A DNA stretch of 64,000 nucleotides from Macrococcoides epidermidis (lineage in GTDB: Bacteria > Bacillota > Bacilli > Staphylococcales > Staphylococcaceae). Shown piece after piece: positions 1-8,184 of this stretch. The notes beneath the pieces are model-generated. The model was not told the DNA's origin. It did no database searches and saw only the letters and a program-made list of their open reading frames with translations. The stretch lies in assembly GCF_042659445.1 (NCBI RefSeq), contig NZ_JBHSSR010000001.1; one strand, given 5' to 3'. The position numbers and the translations under genes were made by a program. Positions within the stretch are counted from its first letter, which is position 1. Every line of letters begins with the position of its first letter.

Positions 1-1075
1 CGCCTGCAGCACCATCCTCAGGTTGAATCGTGTAATCAATTACTGCAAGCTCTCCTCCGAAGCGATCCTGACCTGATTTCGTATTTGGAATAGTATATGG
101 CTCACCTTGTTCGTCAAAGTCTAAACTCCAGCGATGACTCCAGATAGCATCTGTACCTAGACGACCCCCACCAGCATCTTCACCAGGTGATGCGTGGATA
201 ATCATAACGTGGTCGACGATACCATCCTTTTCATTTAATACACCATCCCCATCTAGATCATATCGATCCCACTGATCATATTCCTCTAAATTGACGTTAG
301 GATCTTTCGCTGCTGCTTCAAGCGCTTCTTTCACAAGTTCCTTCGGTCGTTGATCATTTCCATCAGCATCCGGATAATTTCCACCGTAATATGCTGCTTC
401 ATGTTTTGCTGTATACCAGCCATGCACTTCTCCGTCCAACGCGTAACTGCCACCTGACTGATTATTATAATATTGTTGCATACTTACTAATGTTTCACCA
501 TTAGGACCTTTATATCCATCTTTACTAAACACCATGTCCTGGAAATGACTCATCGGATAGTCTTCATAGAACATATCTGATTCTTCTTTAGTAATTGTAG
601 AGTTTTTATAATCTGGAAAGTCGATTGCTAAAAGTAAGACTTTGTCTGTACGCTTTTCACCTGAATATACTTCAGGTACTACTGATGGTAAATTTTTAGC
701 GTGTCCTAATTTTTTCCCTTTACCTTTTGTATATTTATTTTGTGCATTTTGTGCATTTTTCTTTGTTGTGACTTTATTATATTTCTTATCGAATGCACCT
801 TTATTTCTTATGTATTTATTAGACTGTTCCTGCTTATGTTTTAGAAATTGTTGTACTGCTTTCTCTGCTTCAGCTCTCGATGCTGTTTTAGAAAGTATCC
901 CTTCTTTTTGTAACATCTTAATTAATCGTTCTTCATTTGCAACACCCGAATCGAAACCACTGCCACTCATCGTCTGTACTTTTGTATCAGCATATGCTGC
1001 ACCGCTTGTTAAACCAAGACTTGAAAACCCTAAAGATAACGCAAGTAGTGAAGAAAATAATTGTTTTTTTCTCAT
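1..1075 (-). CDS. M6 family metalloprotease (immune inhibitor A-like), 3' part missing
   Basis: Reading down from an ATG at 1075 gives 358 codons that run off the left edge of the window. The start is preceded by a GGGGG-type ribosome binding site. A signal peptide covers about residues 1-29 (charged MRKKQ start, hydrophobic core, cut near AYA-D), followed by a Lys/Asn-rich propeptide. A peptidase M6 N-terminal region follows, with an Asp-rich segment (DRYDLDGDGVLNEKDG) that resembles a calcium-binding loop. The sequence stops at QPEDGAAG, which in immune inhibitor A proteins lies just before the HExxH zinc motif, so the catalytic centre should be just outside the window. It is probably a secreted zinc protease. 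The truncation is caused by the window edge, not by a visible mutation. Confidence 0.85.
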   Translation of the reverse strand, partial: MRKKQLFSSLLALSLGFSSLGLTSGAAYADTKVQTMSGSGFDSGVANEERLIKMLQKEGILSKTASRAEAEKAVQQFLKHKQEQSNKYIRNKGAFDKKYNKVTTKKNAQNAQNKYTKGKGKKLGHAKNLPSVVPEVYSGEKRTDKVLLLAIDFPDYKNSTITKEESDMFYEDYPMSHFQDMVFSKDGYKGPNGETLVSMQQYYNNQSGGSYALDGEVHGWYTAKHEAAYYGGNYPDADGNDQRPKELVKEALEAAAKDPNVNLEEYDQWDRYDLDGDGVLNEKDGIVDHVMIIHASPGEDAGGGRLGTDAIWSHRWSLDFDEQGEPYTIPNTKSGQDRFGGELAVIDYTIQPEDGAAG

Positions 1076-1182
1076 CGCTTAGCCCCCGAATGTTTTTAAT
1101 TTTTGTTTCTGAAATTATTATCTTCTAAATTTTCAGAATTGTAAATATATTTTTTAACATTTTTATTATTACAAATATGTAA

Positions 1183-1215
1183 CAAAAAAAACAGGACAGC
1201 AATTACTGTCCTGTT
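1183..1215 (-). terminator. Rho-independent terminator after the second M6 protease
   Basis: A 10-bp stem (AACAGGACAG, 1190-1199, with CTGTCCTGTT, 1206-1215) has a six-base loop and is followed on the minus strand by an uninterrupted U-run. It ends the lipoprotein-protease operon before the next M6 gene. Confidence 0.85.
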
Positions 1216-1227
1216 CTATCAAAATAT

Positions 1228-2931
1228 TTACTTGAAAATACTGATTTTCGCTACTGTTCCATCAGTATTTTGATCTTCAACTTTAATCTTTATACCAAGT
1301 TGTGGCAATATACGACTACTGTCTGGTACCTGCATGCGCTCTCTAGCAGATAAACTATAGCGTTTATCTGTAAATAAAGTTACAGGTTTAGTCGATTTTT
1401 TCTTAAAGAAATAATTTTTTGCTTTGTTAAACTGACCATAACTTTTCGTATTAAATGGTGCATCAAACACTTGCGTATCTGACATCGGTATTAAACCATC
1501 TGGTGTTGTGATATTAGATGGACTAGCATCAACGACACCAACTAAACTTTTACCAAAGTGTTTAGATAAATTTGCGTTATCCGGGTACGTTTCATTTACA
1601 TACCAGATTAATAAACCTTTACCATATTGATTGATGCCAAAAGGATCCTTAATATGCGAAAGTCCTTTATCCACACCGTTATGTGAACGCCATTCTAACA
1701 GATAATAATGATTGTAGTTTTTCACCTTACCATTCTTATCTTTCTTTCTTATAGGTGGTAAATTCACTTTCACAACATCATTATTAACACCTTTAATACT
1801 TGCCTGATCTAATAAATAATATCTTTTTTTCGAAGAAATATTCTTATAGTTTACTTCACTACCTAGTATCCAGTTTCCACCGTAAATTTGTTGTAAATCT
1901 GACTTTGCAAATGGACTTAAGCCGACTGGTTCCATACCGGGAATAATGCCGGCATCTGCGCCATAACTCATCAACGACCAGAATCTTACTGGTTCTCCGG
2001 CATGACTATTTGCATTCGGCGCTGTGTCATATTCATCAATTAAACCAAGCATATGGCCAAATTCATGTGAGAATGTGCCTACCGTACTATCTTCAGCTAA
2101 AATACCATATTCAGCGATTCCAAGACGATTTTTATAGAATTTTGAATGTTTGCTATATGTTCCAGGGATTGATTTTGGATTGCCATTTTTTGATAACGCT
2201 ACTTCAGAAACATGTTCCCAAATCGAATTCTGTAAGAACTTACCACCGCCTTCACTCTCACCGATACCACTAAATACTACGACAAATTTATCGATGATGC
2301 CATCCGGTTCTTTCATGTTACCGTCCTGGTCTAAATCATAATAATCATATTGATCGTATTTACTCATATCGATACTTTTATCTTGAGCTGCATGCGTAGC
2401 TGCTTCCATAATTAATTCAGTTACTTTTTCATCTTCATTATGTCCATAGTAATTTAGAGGATGTTTCGCACGATACCATCCTGTTACTTGTCCTTGTAGT
2501 TCTAAACTATTTCCAGACACGTTCTGATAATACTTTTTGATAGAATCATACTGTTTCTGATCAGGTCCTGTAATTGAATCACCAAAGAATAACTGCTCAT
2601 AATATGACTTATCATAAACTTTACGATAGTTTTCAGTATCAGCTTTTGTCAAAGTAGAAGCTGGACTATTGCTAAAATCCATCATCACGACAAGCACGTT
2701 TTCTTTCATCGGTTGTTCACGATAAATCCTTTTCTTAAATGCCGGCACTTTATTTGCAACAGTAGAACTCGATTTAAGTACTGGTTCATTCACTTTAATC
2801 TTATCGGTATTATCAAACTTAATTTCTTCTTCTGTCTTTGGTACTTGTGTATTAGTGGCATATACCATACTCGTTGGTAACAATACAGTCGAAATAGCTG
2901 CTATTGATAATGTTTTAATGAATTTATTCAC
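1228..2931 (-). CDS. Secreted M6 family zinc metalloprotease
   Basis: This 567-residue protein has a signal peptide (about 1-25, cut near VYA-T). The zinc motif HEFGHMLGLIDEY has His289, Glu290 and His293, plus a downstream acidic DEY as in immune inhibitor A peptidases. SLMSYG near 319-324 resembles the Met-turn, and an Asp-rich loop (DLDQDGN, about 199-205) may bind calcium. It is shorter than typical InhA proteins (about 790 residues) and lacks their long C-terminal part. The start is GTG, supported by GAGG seven bases upstream. That ribosome binding site lies inside the end of the upstream lipoprotein frame, which (after frame correction) stops five bases before this GTG, so the two are probably translationally coupled. 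Likely role: extracellular proteolysis; the substrate cannot be told. Confidence 0.88.
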   Translation of the reverse strand: MNKFIKTLSIAAISTVLLPTSMVYATNTQVPKTEEEIKFDNTDKIKVNEPVLKSSSTVANKVPAFKKRIYREQPMKENVLVVMMDFSNSPASTLTKADTENYRKVYDKSYYEQLFFGDSITGPDQKQYDSIKKYYQNVSGNSLELQGQVTGWYRAKHPLNYYGHNEDEKVTELIMEAATHAAQDKSIDMSKYDQYDYYDLDQDGNMKEPDGIIDKFVVVFSGIGESEGGGKFLQNSIWEHVSEVALSKNGNPKSIPGTYSKHSKFYKNRLGIAEYGILAEDSTVGTFSHEFGHMLGLIDEYDTAPNANSHAGEPVRFWSLMSYGADAGIIPGMEPVGLSPFAKSDLQQIYGGNWILGSEVNYKNISSKKRYYLLDQASIKGVNNDVVKVNLPPIRKKDKNGKVKNYNHYYLLEWRSHNGVDKGLSHIKDPFGINQYGKGLLIWYVNETYPDNANLSKHFGKSLVGVVDASPSNITTPDGLIPMSDTQVFDAPFNTKSYGQFNKAKNYFFKKKSTKPVTLFTDKRYSLSARERMQVPDSSRILPQLGIKIKVEDQNTDGTVAKISIFK

Positions 2932-2935
2932 TGCC

Positions 2936-3063
2936 TTACCTCACAATCATCTTTTCTTTTTGTATTAATTGATTTTTCGCATATATATTAATCGTAATCT
3001 CACCGTTCGCTTCTCTAGCTATCTTACCATGAAAATAGCTATGAAAACGATTTTCATTTTTTT
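2936..3063 (-). other. Out-of-frame C-terminal tail of the lipoprotein gene, reached by a -1 shift at A7
   Basis: The in-frame lipoprotein reading stops at 3019 with an odd ending (KKMKIVFIAIFMVR). At the run of seven A (minus-strand bases 3063-3057, read ACT AAA AAA ATG) a -1 shift, or one extra A, opens 41 further codons. These begin NENRFHSYFHGKIAREANGE and end QKEKMIVR at a TAA (2938-2936). The result looks like the missing strands of the C-terminal beta-sandwich and ends four bases before the GTG of the protease gene. It may be a sequencing error, a real mutation, phase variation, or transcriptional or ribosomal slippage. Confidence 0.6.
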
Positions 3064-4482
3064 AGTATCATAAGCGCGCGATGGTCCGGGCGGATTGCCA
3101 TCAAAAAGGCCGACTTGCTCACCATCAGCATCAATCAGTTCAATTGAAACTTGATTTAGCTGTTCCTGAGTATATACATCCACGATGAAACGCTGACCGA
3201 TACTTACCGTCTTTGGATACTGTACGTCAATTTTATTTCCTGTTGTCGTTTTATCCTGTGTGGTTTTATTATCTGTATTATCTTTTTTATTTGTTGATTT
3301 ATTATTCTGTTGATGCTCGCTACTTGATACAGCTATACGCTTTGTGTCTTTGCCAAAACTACCCGGTTCAAAAGTTGATGGATCATACCATTTATAATCA
3401 TGTCCAGGTGTTCCCCAAGGTTCACGTTTCGGTTCAGTTGATTGCTCTGGTATTTCAAATTTTAACACTTTCGTAGGTTTATCTAAAGAAACCTTACCCT
3501 TTAACGAAGAATAGTCTTCTTGTTTCATCATCCACTGTATGAGATTTTCCATTAAAACTTGATGATCCATCTCGCGAATTCCATCGTATGTCTGCTTTTC
3601 CTGAGCATTATCTTCACGCACATATTTTGGGGTGCTATCTTCAACGATTGATGAATCACCGATAAATAAGGCTTTACCTTTCCCTAGTTTACTAATCGCA
3701 ATAAAGGCCCCCTCATCTTTAAAACCATTTGTATAGACCCCTTGATCTACCGCATGCGACCATTTATCATGTTTTGATAATTTTTCAGGGTAGATGATAC
3801 CTTTAGCGATTTCAGGATTAGTTATCATGATTGTGCTGCCGGCATGCATATTTACTTTCTCAACATCATCAAGCAAACCGAAAGCATTATCTTCATCCTT
3901 CGCCGACAATACGACATCATCTAATGCATTATATCTGAAACGTACTCCAAATGTTTCACTTAGAAAGTCGCTTGAAATAACATCTTGCATTCTATCAGCA
4001 TTTATTTCATCCTGCGACATACCTTTTGTAATATTGTGAAATGCACCACGTCGGTATCCATTAAAAATTTCCGAAGCATCAAAGCGATTTAAGTTTCTGT
4101 CAGCGTTATAATGATCTGCAATCATCATGATGCTACCACCACTATTGACATACTCTTTAATCGCTTGTTGCTCACTTGCTTTTAAAGGTATATTAGGTTC
4201 TGGCATAATAAATGCTTTATATCGTTTTAATAATTTCAGTGTAATCTCTGTCTGATAATCTGTAGAAGCAGTAGTAAAACCTAACTTATTAATGTCATCA
4301 TTAAACGTAGAAAAGCCACCATCGATAACCCAATCCGCTTCACCAGCAGTCACGCCATGTGAAGCATCAAATAATATTTTGCTTACGTTATTAGATTTAA
4401 GATTTGTTGTGTTAGATTCATTTGATGAATTACATGCAGTCAGAAATATCGTTGCTGCAAATAGTACTGTGATTTTTTTCAT
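3019..4482 (-). CDS. Lipoprotein with GATase/ThuA-like N-terminal domain; C-terminus probably frameshifted
   Basis: The chosen ATG at 4482 has GAGGA upstream; an earlier in-frame ATG at 4494 overlaps that site. The protein has a lipoprotein signal (LTAC, Cys18), so it should be anchored to the outer face of the membrane. Residues about 35-300 look like a flavodoxin/class I amidotransferase-like fold, as in GIFT or DUF4350-type domains (segments ILFDASHGVTAG, YVNSGGSIMMIADHYN, GKGKALFIGDSS). A Ser/Asn/Lys/Thr-rich linker follows, and then a beta-rich, Ig-like C-terminal domain that begins near IDVQYPKTVSIGQ. The in-frame reading ends abnormally within that domain, and the rest continues in the -1 frame to 2936. 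It lies directly upstream of the M6 protease and shares its operon, which suggests a joint cell-surface function. The fold assignment is tentative. Confidence 0.7.
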   Translation of the reverse strand: MKKITVLFAATIFLTACNSSNESNTTNLKSNNVSKILFDASHGVTAGEADWVIDGGFSTFNDDINKLGFTTASTDYQTEITLKLLKRYKAFIMPEPNIPLKASEQQAIKEYVNSGGSIMMIADHYNADRNLNRFDASEIFNGYRRGAFHNITKGMSQDEINADRMQDVISSDFLSETFGVRFRYNALDDVVLSAKDEDNAFGLLDDVEKVNMHAGSTIMITNPEIAKGIIYPEKLSKHDKWSHAVDQGVYTNGFKDEGAFIAISKLGKGKALFIGDSSIVEDSTPKYVREDNAQEKQTYDGIREMDHQVLMENLIQWMMKQEDYSSLKGKVSLDKPTKVLKFEIPEQSTEPKREPWGTPGHDYKWYDPSTFEPGSFGKDTKRIAVSSSEHQQNNKSTNKKDNTDNKTTQDKTTTGNKIDVQYPKTVSIGQRFIVDVYTQEQLNQVSIELIDADGEQVGLFDGNPPGPSRAYDTKKMKIVFIAIFMVR

Positions 4483-4558
4483 AAGTATCCTCATTAAAAT
4501 AGTGTATTAATATATATTATGACATATACATTAACACACTACTGTAAATTTATTATTT

Positions 4559-4852
4559 TTATTTTGTATTGTAAGAAATTAATCTCACTTTCACTTTGTC
4601 AGTTTGCAGATTGACGTCAGCATCTTTCGGTGTTGTTACTGTTACATCCGTTAAATCATCAGATTCATTGAATTCATAAGTAACTAAATAACTTTCAAAA
4701 TCCTGATCAAAGTTTGGTTTCTGTGCAACGATGCGATTGATATCTCCGTAGCTATCTTTAACAGTATAACCCGTGATTGCTTCAAGTTCACGCGCTATCT
4801 CTGATAATGTAAATGATTTACCTTCCAGCAGTACAAATTTCTCTTCATGCAT
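4559..4852 (-). CDS. Small hypothetical protein (97 aa)
   Basis: The start ATG at 4852 (MHEEKFVLLEGKSF) is set by GGAGG eight bases upstream; an in-frame start further upstream lacks such a site. The protein is acidic and soluble, with no signal peptide or membrane segment. It has an N-terminal helical part (about 12-35, FTLSEIARELEAITGY) and a beta-rich, hydrophilic second half. I do not recognise the family. It stands alone between two lipoprotein genes on the same strand. Confidence 0.7.
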   Translation of the reverse strand: MHEEKFVLLEGKSFTLSEIARELEAITGYTVKDSYGDINRIVAQKPNFDQDFESYLVTYEFNESDDLTDVTVTTPKDADVNLQTDKVKVRLISYNTK

Positions 4853-4930
4853 ATTGAACGCCTCCGTAGTCTTTTCTTCTATATTCCCGATTCTATCAGT
4901 AAAAAACATTCAAAATATCCATCTTTTTAA

Positions 4931-5836
4931 CTACTGAATTACATATCCTTTTGACTGCGTATCTGTTTTATCATTCATATCTTGTGATTGGGATACGCCA
5001 CCTTTAATAAACAGAAGCGCTTTACCAGTTTCAACTTTTTTATAATCTTCCTTATTAATTGCGATTGATTTATAGCTTATCGTTTTTTCCTTTGGCGCAT
5101 ATTCAGTATAGTTATTTTTACTTTTCTTCATTGAACTTTCCTGTAATTCTGGTGGTATGAAAGAAGCGTTCTCAGAAAATATTTTCTTATCTCCTAAATC
5201 CAGGACACCGATATTATTATAATATAACGGCTTATCTAAAGTATTCTCTGCAGTTACTTCATAGATTAGTACATAACCTTCTGTCTCACCATCAAATAGA
5301 ACGACCTGATCTTTAGGCATATCTGTTACTTTAAATATTTGTATACGGTTAATTGATGTCTTCATGCCGGCATCATTAAAATCCAGACCGACGTTACGAA
5401 TCGATTTAATCGTTTGAATTTTACCATTTGTACTTGCTGCAATTGTATTGGGCATGGTTGCTTTATTTCTTGCCTGTGCTATTTTCTTTTCTTTTTGTGC
5501 ACGCACTTTAGCTTCCTGTTCAGCTTTTTGTTTTGCGATTAATCGATTGCGTCTATCGATAGCCTCCTGCTTTTTCTTCGCAGCTTCTTCACGCTTAATC
5601 TGTGCTTTTATTTCAGCTTCTTTTTCTTTTTTCAGCGTATCTATTTCAGACTGCTTTTCTTTAATTTCTTTATCAATCGATTTATTATCTTCCTGTAACG
5701 ATTTATATTCTTTTTCTGATTTATCTTTTTGCTGCTTTAATGATTCAATATCTTTTTTAATTGCTGTTGTATCATCATTACTACAGCCCGTTAAAAATAA
5801 AGCACCTGAAATTGCTAAGTACGCAAAGTTTTTCAA
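4931..5836 (-). CDS. Coiled-coil lipoprotein of unknown function
   Basis: This 301-residue protein has a lipoprotein signal with lipobox LTGC (Cys18). Residues about 25-125 are an uninterrupted Lys/Glu/Gln-rich coiled coil. After a short linker, residues about 140-290 form a beta-rich globular domain (LIYEVTAENTLDKPLYYNNIGVLDLGDKK) resembling DUF4352/DUF5067-type lipoprotein domains that present conserved-looking strands outside the membrane. It is probably anchored to the outer leaflet, with the coiled coil spanning part of the wall. No operon partner is evident. The domain family assignment is a guess from pattern only. Confidence 0.75.
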   Translation of the reverse strand: MKNFAYLAISGALFLTGCSNDDTTAIKKDIESLKQQKDKSEKEYKSLQEDNKSIDKEIKEKQSEIDTLKKEKEAEIKAQIKREEAAKKKQEAIDRRNRLIAKQKAEQEAKVRAQKEKKIAQARNKATMPNTIAASTNGKIQTIKSIRNVGLDFNDAGMKTSINRIQIFKVTDMPKDQVVLFDGETEGYVLIYEVTAENTLDKPLYYNNIGVLDLGDKKIFSENASFIPPELQESSMKKSKNNYTEYAPKEKTISYKSIAINKEDYKKVETGKALLFIKGGVSQSQDMNDKTDTQSKGYVIQ

Positions 5837-5982
5837 GTTAATCCCACCTTCATCATTCTGTCTTTATTTTAACATAGAATATAAATTTCGTATGGAATTA
5901 ACATTTGGTTAAAATCTTATCTTTTGCTTTATAAAAAGAAATAACGAACAATAAGAATATATCAATACGAGGAGGAATATTT

Positions 5983-6489
5983 ATGAAATATAAAATTATT
6001 CATAGCCCTGTATCAAAAAGCACACCGAATCACATGATTCTGCCAGTTATCGTCTATCAGAATGTTGAAGGAGATTTTACTGAAATATTTAAAAATAATC
6101 AATGGACAGATATATGGACAAATGGTGTATTTGACTATCATCATTTCCATCCTAATACACATGAAGTGCTTGGTATCGCTTCAGGTGAAGCAACTTTGAT
6201 GATTGGTGGTGAATCAGGAAGTCAGTTAAAAGTAAAACAAGGTGATGCATTATTACTCCCTGCAGGCTATGGTCATAAACGTATCGCAGCAAGTGAGGAT
6301 TTTAAAGTTGTCGGTGCATACCCAACAGATATTGATGTTGAATCGTTAACAAGTTATGAAGACATCCAAACAATTAACAGTACGATAAATAGTGTAATGT
6401 TACCAGAACATGACCCTATCGAAGGTGACAAAGGTATAATGTTTAAAGAATGGCACAATATTTATCATTGTAGTACTTACGTGAAATAA
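5983..6489 (+). CDS. Cupin-domain protein (YjlB-like)
   Basis: This 168-residue single-domain protein resembles Bacillus YjlB. Cupin motif 1 is visible as HFHPNTHEVLGIASGE (the metal-ligand pattern HxH...E with later G), and motif 2 as GDALLLPAGYGHKRI. It starts at an ATG behind GAGGAGG. It should be a cytosolic small beta-barrel protein; the ligand and reaction are unknown. It is monocistronic and ends in a bidirectional terminator shared with the convergent corA-like gene. Confidence 0.85.
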   Translation: MKYKIIHSPVSKSTPNHMILPVIVYQNVEGDFTEIFKNNQWTDIWTNGVFDYHHFHPNTHEVLGIASGEATLMIGGESGSQLKVKQGDALLLPAGYGHKRIAASEDFKVVGAYPTDIDVESLTSYEDIQTINSTINSVMLPEHDPIEGDKGIMFKEWHNIYHCSTYVK

Positions 6490-6493
6490 TGAT

Positions 6494-6525
6494 AAAAGGA
6501 GCAGAAATTTAATTCTGCTCCTTTT
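6494..6525. terminator. Bidirectional intrinsic terminator
   Basis: The 13-bp stem AAAAGGAGCAGAA / TTCTGCTCCTTTT (6494-6506 with 6513-6525) carries A- and T-tracts on both sides. It lies between the convergent cupin and CorA-type genes. Confidence 0.88.
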
Positions 6526-6528
6526 ATA

Positions 6529-7476
6529 TTAAAACCACTTCTTTATTCGGAAATAGCCTATCATTCCAACCGTAATAGCAATCATCACAATCCATACTGC
6601 CAAATATCCGTATTTCCAGTGCAATTCAGGCATGACATCAAAGTTCATCCCGTAAATACCTGCAATTAAAGTCAGTGGCATAAAGATTACTGAATATATT
6701 GTTAAAATTTTCATGATATTATTCATTCTAAAAGAGTTCAGCGAAATATAATTATCACGAATATCCGCTGTCATCTCACGGGAAGATTCAATCATCTCTA
6801 CCTGCTTAATTAAATGGTCATTAATATGATGCAGAAATATTTTCTGTTTCTTACTTAATGCCAATACTCTGCCTTCTAATAGTCGATATACTAAGTCGCG
6901 CATCGGCAATACTGTACGTCTAATCAATAAAAGATCTTCTCTCAAATCAAACGTCTCATCTATTAGATTCTCGGTTGAGATATCTACTGAATGTCTATCT
7001 TCAAACGAGAATACTTTGTCTTCTAAGTCATATACGAACGGGAAATAGTTATCGACGATGGCGTCAAGCGTTTTATACATCACTTCATTTGTCGTAACCT
7101 TTTCATTCGGCTTTTTGTTCAGCATTGAATGCCAGACTTTATCGACCTCTTCAGAAGCCTCTTTATGATAGGTCACAATAAGGGTTGAATTGATAAAGAT
7201 ATCAATTTCTTCAGGTTTCATCGTACGCAAGTCAATTGCATGAAAGACGAAAAATAAATAATCATCATATTCTTTATATTTCGGACGTTGCTTAACCGTC
7301 GTTGCGTCTTCAATAGATAATGGATGAAAGTGAAAAAACTGACTCAGTAGTAGATTCTCTTCTTTTGTAGGTTCACTCATATCCACCCACAGCCATTTCG
7401 GCGTTACTTCTATATCATAGGGTGAATCACAAACATGCAACGTATTCATTTCATCAATATAAAGCGTTCTAATCAT
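6529..7476 (-). CDS. corA: CorA-family divalent cation (Mg2+) transporter
   Basis: This 315-residue protein has the CorA layout: a large soluble N-terminal domain (about 1-250, alpha/beta then long helices) and two C-terminal membrane helices. The first helix ends in the family signature YGMN (Gly276-Met277-Asn278). The acidic periplasmic-type loop after it (FDVMPELHWKYG) is the usual MPEL selectivity loop, and the tail is basic (RIKKWF). It probably forms a pentameric Mg2+ (or Co2+/Ni2+) channel in the cell membrane. GAGGTG precedes the ATG. It overlaps the upstream GNAT gene by 8 bp, so the two are co-transcribed. Confidence 0.88.
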   Translation of the reverse strand: MIRTLYIDEMNTLHVCDSPYDIEVTPKWLWVDMSEPTKEENLLLSQFFHFHPLSIEDATTVKQRPKYKEYDDYLFFVFHAIDLRTMKPEEIDIFINSTLIVTYHKEASEEVDKVWHSMLNKKPNEKVTTNEVMYKTLDAIVDNYFPFVYDLEDKVFSFEDRHSVDISTENLIDETFDLREDLLLIRRTVLPMRDLVYRLLEGRVLALSKKQKIFLHHINDHLIKQVEMIESSREMTADIRDNYISLNSFRMNNIMKILTIYSVIFMPLTLIAGIYGMNFDVMPELHWKYGYLAVWIVMIAITVGMIGYFRIKKWF

Positions 7477-7921
7477 TTTGCACCTCTATTATTTTTATCA
7501 TTCGATTACTATGCTCTTTAAATTGATAGCCTAATCTCTCATTTAATTGTCTCATCGCAAAATTTTTAGGGTCAACGTCACTGTAAATAATACCAATGTG
7601 TTGTTCTTTTGCGATTGTTTCAACATAGTACTTAAGTTGTATCGCGTATCCTTGATTACGATATTTCGGATAAACAAATGTTGATTTAATATGTATTGCA
7701 CCATCTATTGCATACCAAATATATGCACAGATTTTGTTGTTGTGTTCTATGACTGTAATCTGATCATGCTTATGCTTCATCAGTAATTGAATTGATTCAT
7801 ATCGCAAATCAATATCCAAAGGTGTTACCTTATATGATGAATCGTAAGCTAATGGGATATTTTCATGTAATGCTGCAATTTCTTTTATCTTATTTGTTTC
7901 AGTTAACGATAATTTTCTCAT
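7469..7921 (-). CDS. GNAT-family N-acetyltransferase
   Basis: This 150-residue protein shows the GNAT acetyl-CoA site at about 100-110 (VYPKYRNQGYAIQLK, a Q/RxxGxA-like pattern) and the typical C-terminal strand with Asn and Tyr residues (FAMRQLNERLGYQF). AAGGTGA precedes the ATG. The substrate cannot be inferred. Its 3' end overlaps the corA-like start by 8 bp, which suggests translational coupling, although no functional link is obvious. Confidence 0.8.
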   Translation of the reverse strand: MRKLSLTETNKIKEIAALHENIPLAYDSSYKVTPLDIDLRYESIQLLMKHKHDQITVIEHNNKICAYIWYAIDGAIHIKSTFVYPKYRNQGYAIQLKYYVETIAKEQHIGIIYSDVDPKNFAMRQLNERLGYQFKEHSNRMIKIIEVQND

Positions 7922-8109
7922 GTTATTTCACCTTTTTTATTGTACATGGATATGTTTGATAACTCCACACTAAACTTGAATGTTATTGCAATCTAAAGCT
8001 CTAACTCTTAGCTGTTATATATACAAAATTCAAAAAACTAGTGTGTACCATTACAGATAAAAAGCTTTAAATCAATGTTTCTAAAAAAATTAACCGTTTT
8101 CAAAATAAA

Positions 8110-8161
8110 TGTGATTATTTTCACGAAAGTTGTTATAATAGTATTGTGAAGTAATTAACAT
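8110..8161 (+). promoter_or_regulatory. pflB promoter region with two Rex-like operators
   Basis: A -10 box TATAAT lies at 8134-8139. An inverted repeat TGTGATTATTTTCACG (8110-8125) covers the -35 region, and TTGTGAAGTAATTAACAT (8144-8161) lies immediately downstream of the -10. Both resemble the Rex consensus TTGTGAA-N4-TTCACAA with one and two mismatches. Rex senses NADH/NAD+ and is known to repress pflBA in S. aureus, so anaerobic induction through release of Rex is likely here. Confidence 0.6.
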
Positions 8162-8184
8162 AATGAAAATTTGGAGGGATTAAT

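Noticed and set aside
642..1082. Plus-strand open frame inside the truncated M6 gene
   Set aside because: It is antisense to a clear M6 protease sequence, is Cys/Phe-rich and has no ribosome binding site.
8086..8103. cre site before pflB (AATTAACCGTTTTCAAAA)
   Set aside because: It has two or more mismatches to the CcpA consensus at key positions and lies upstream of better supported Rex-like sites.
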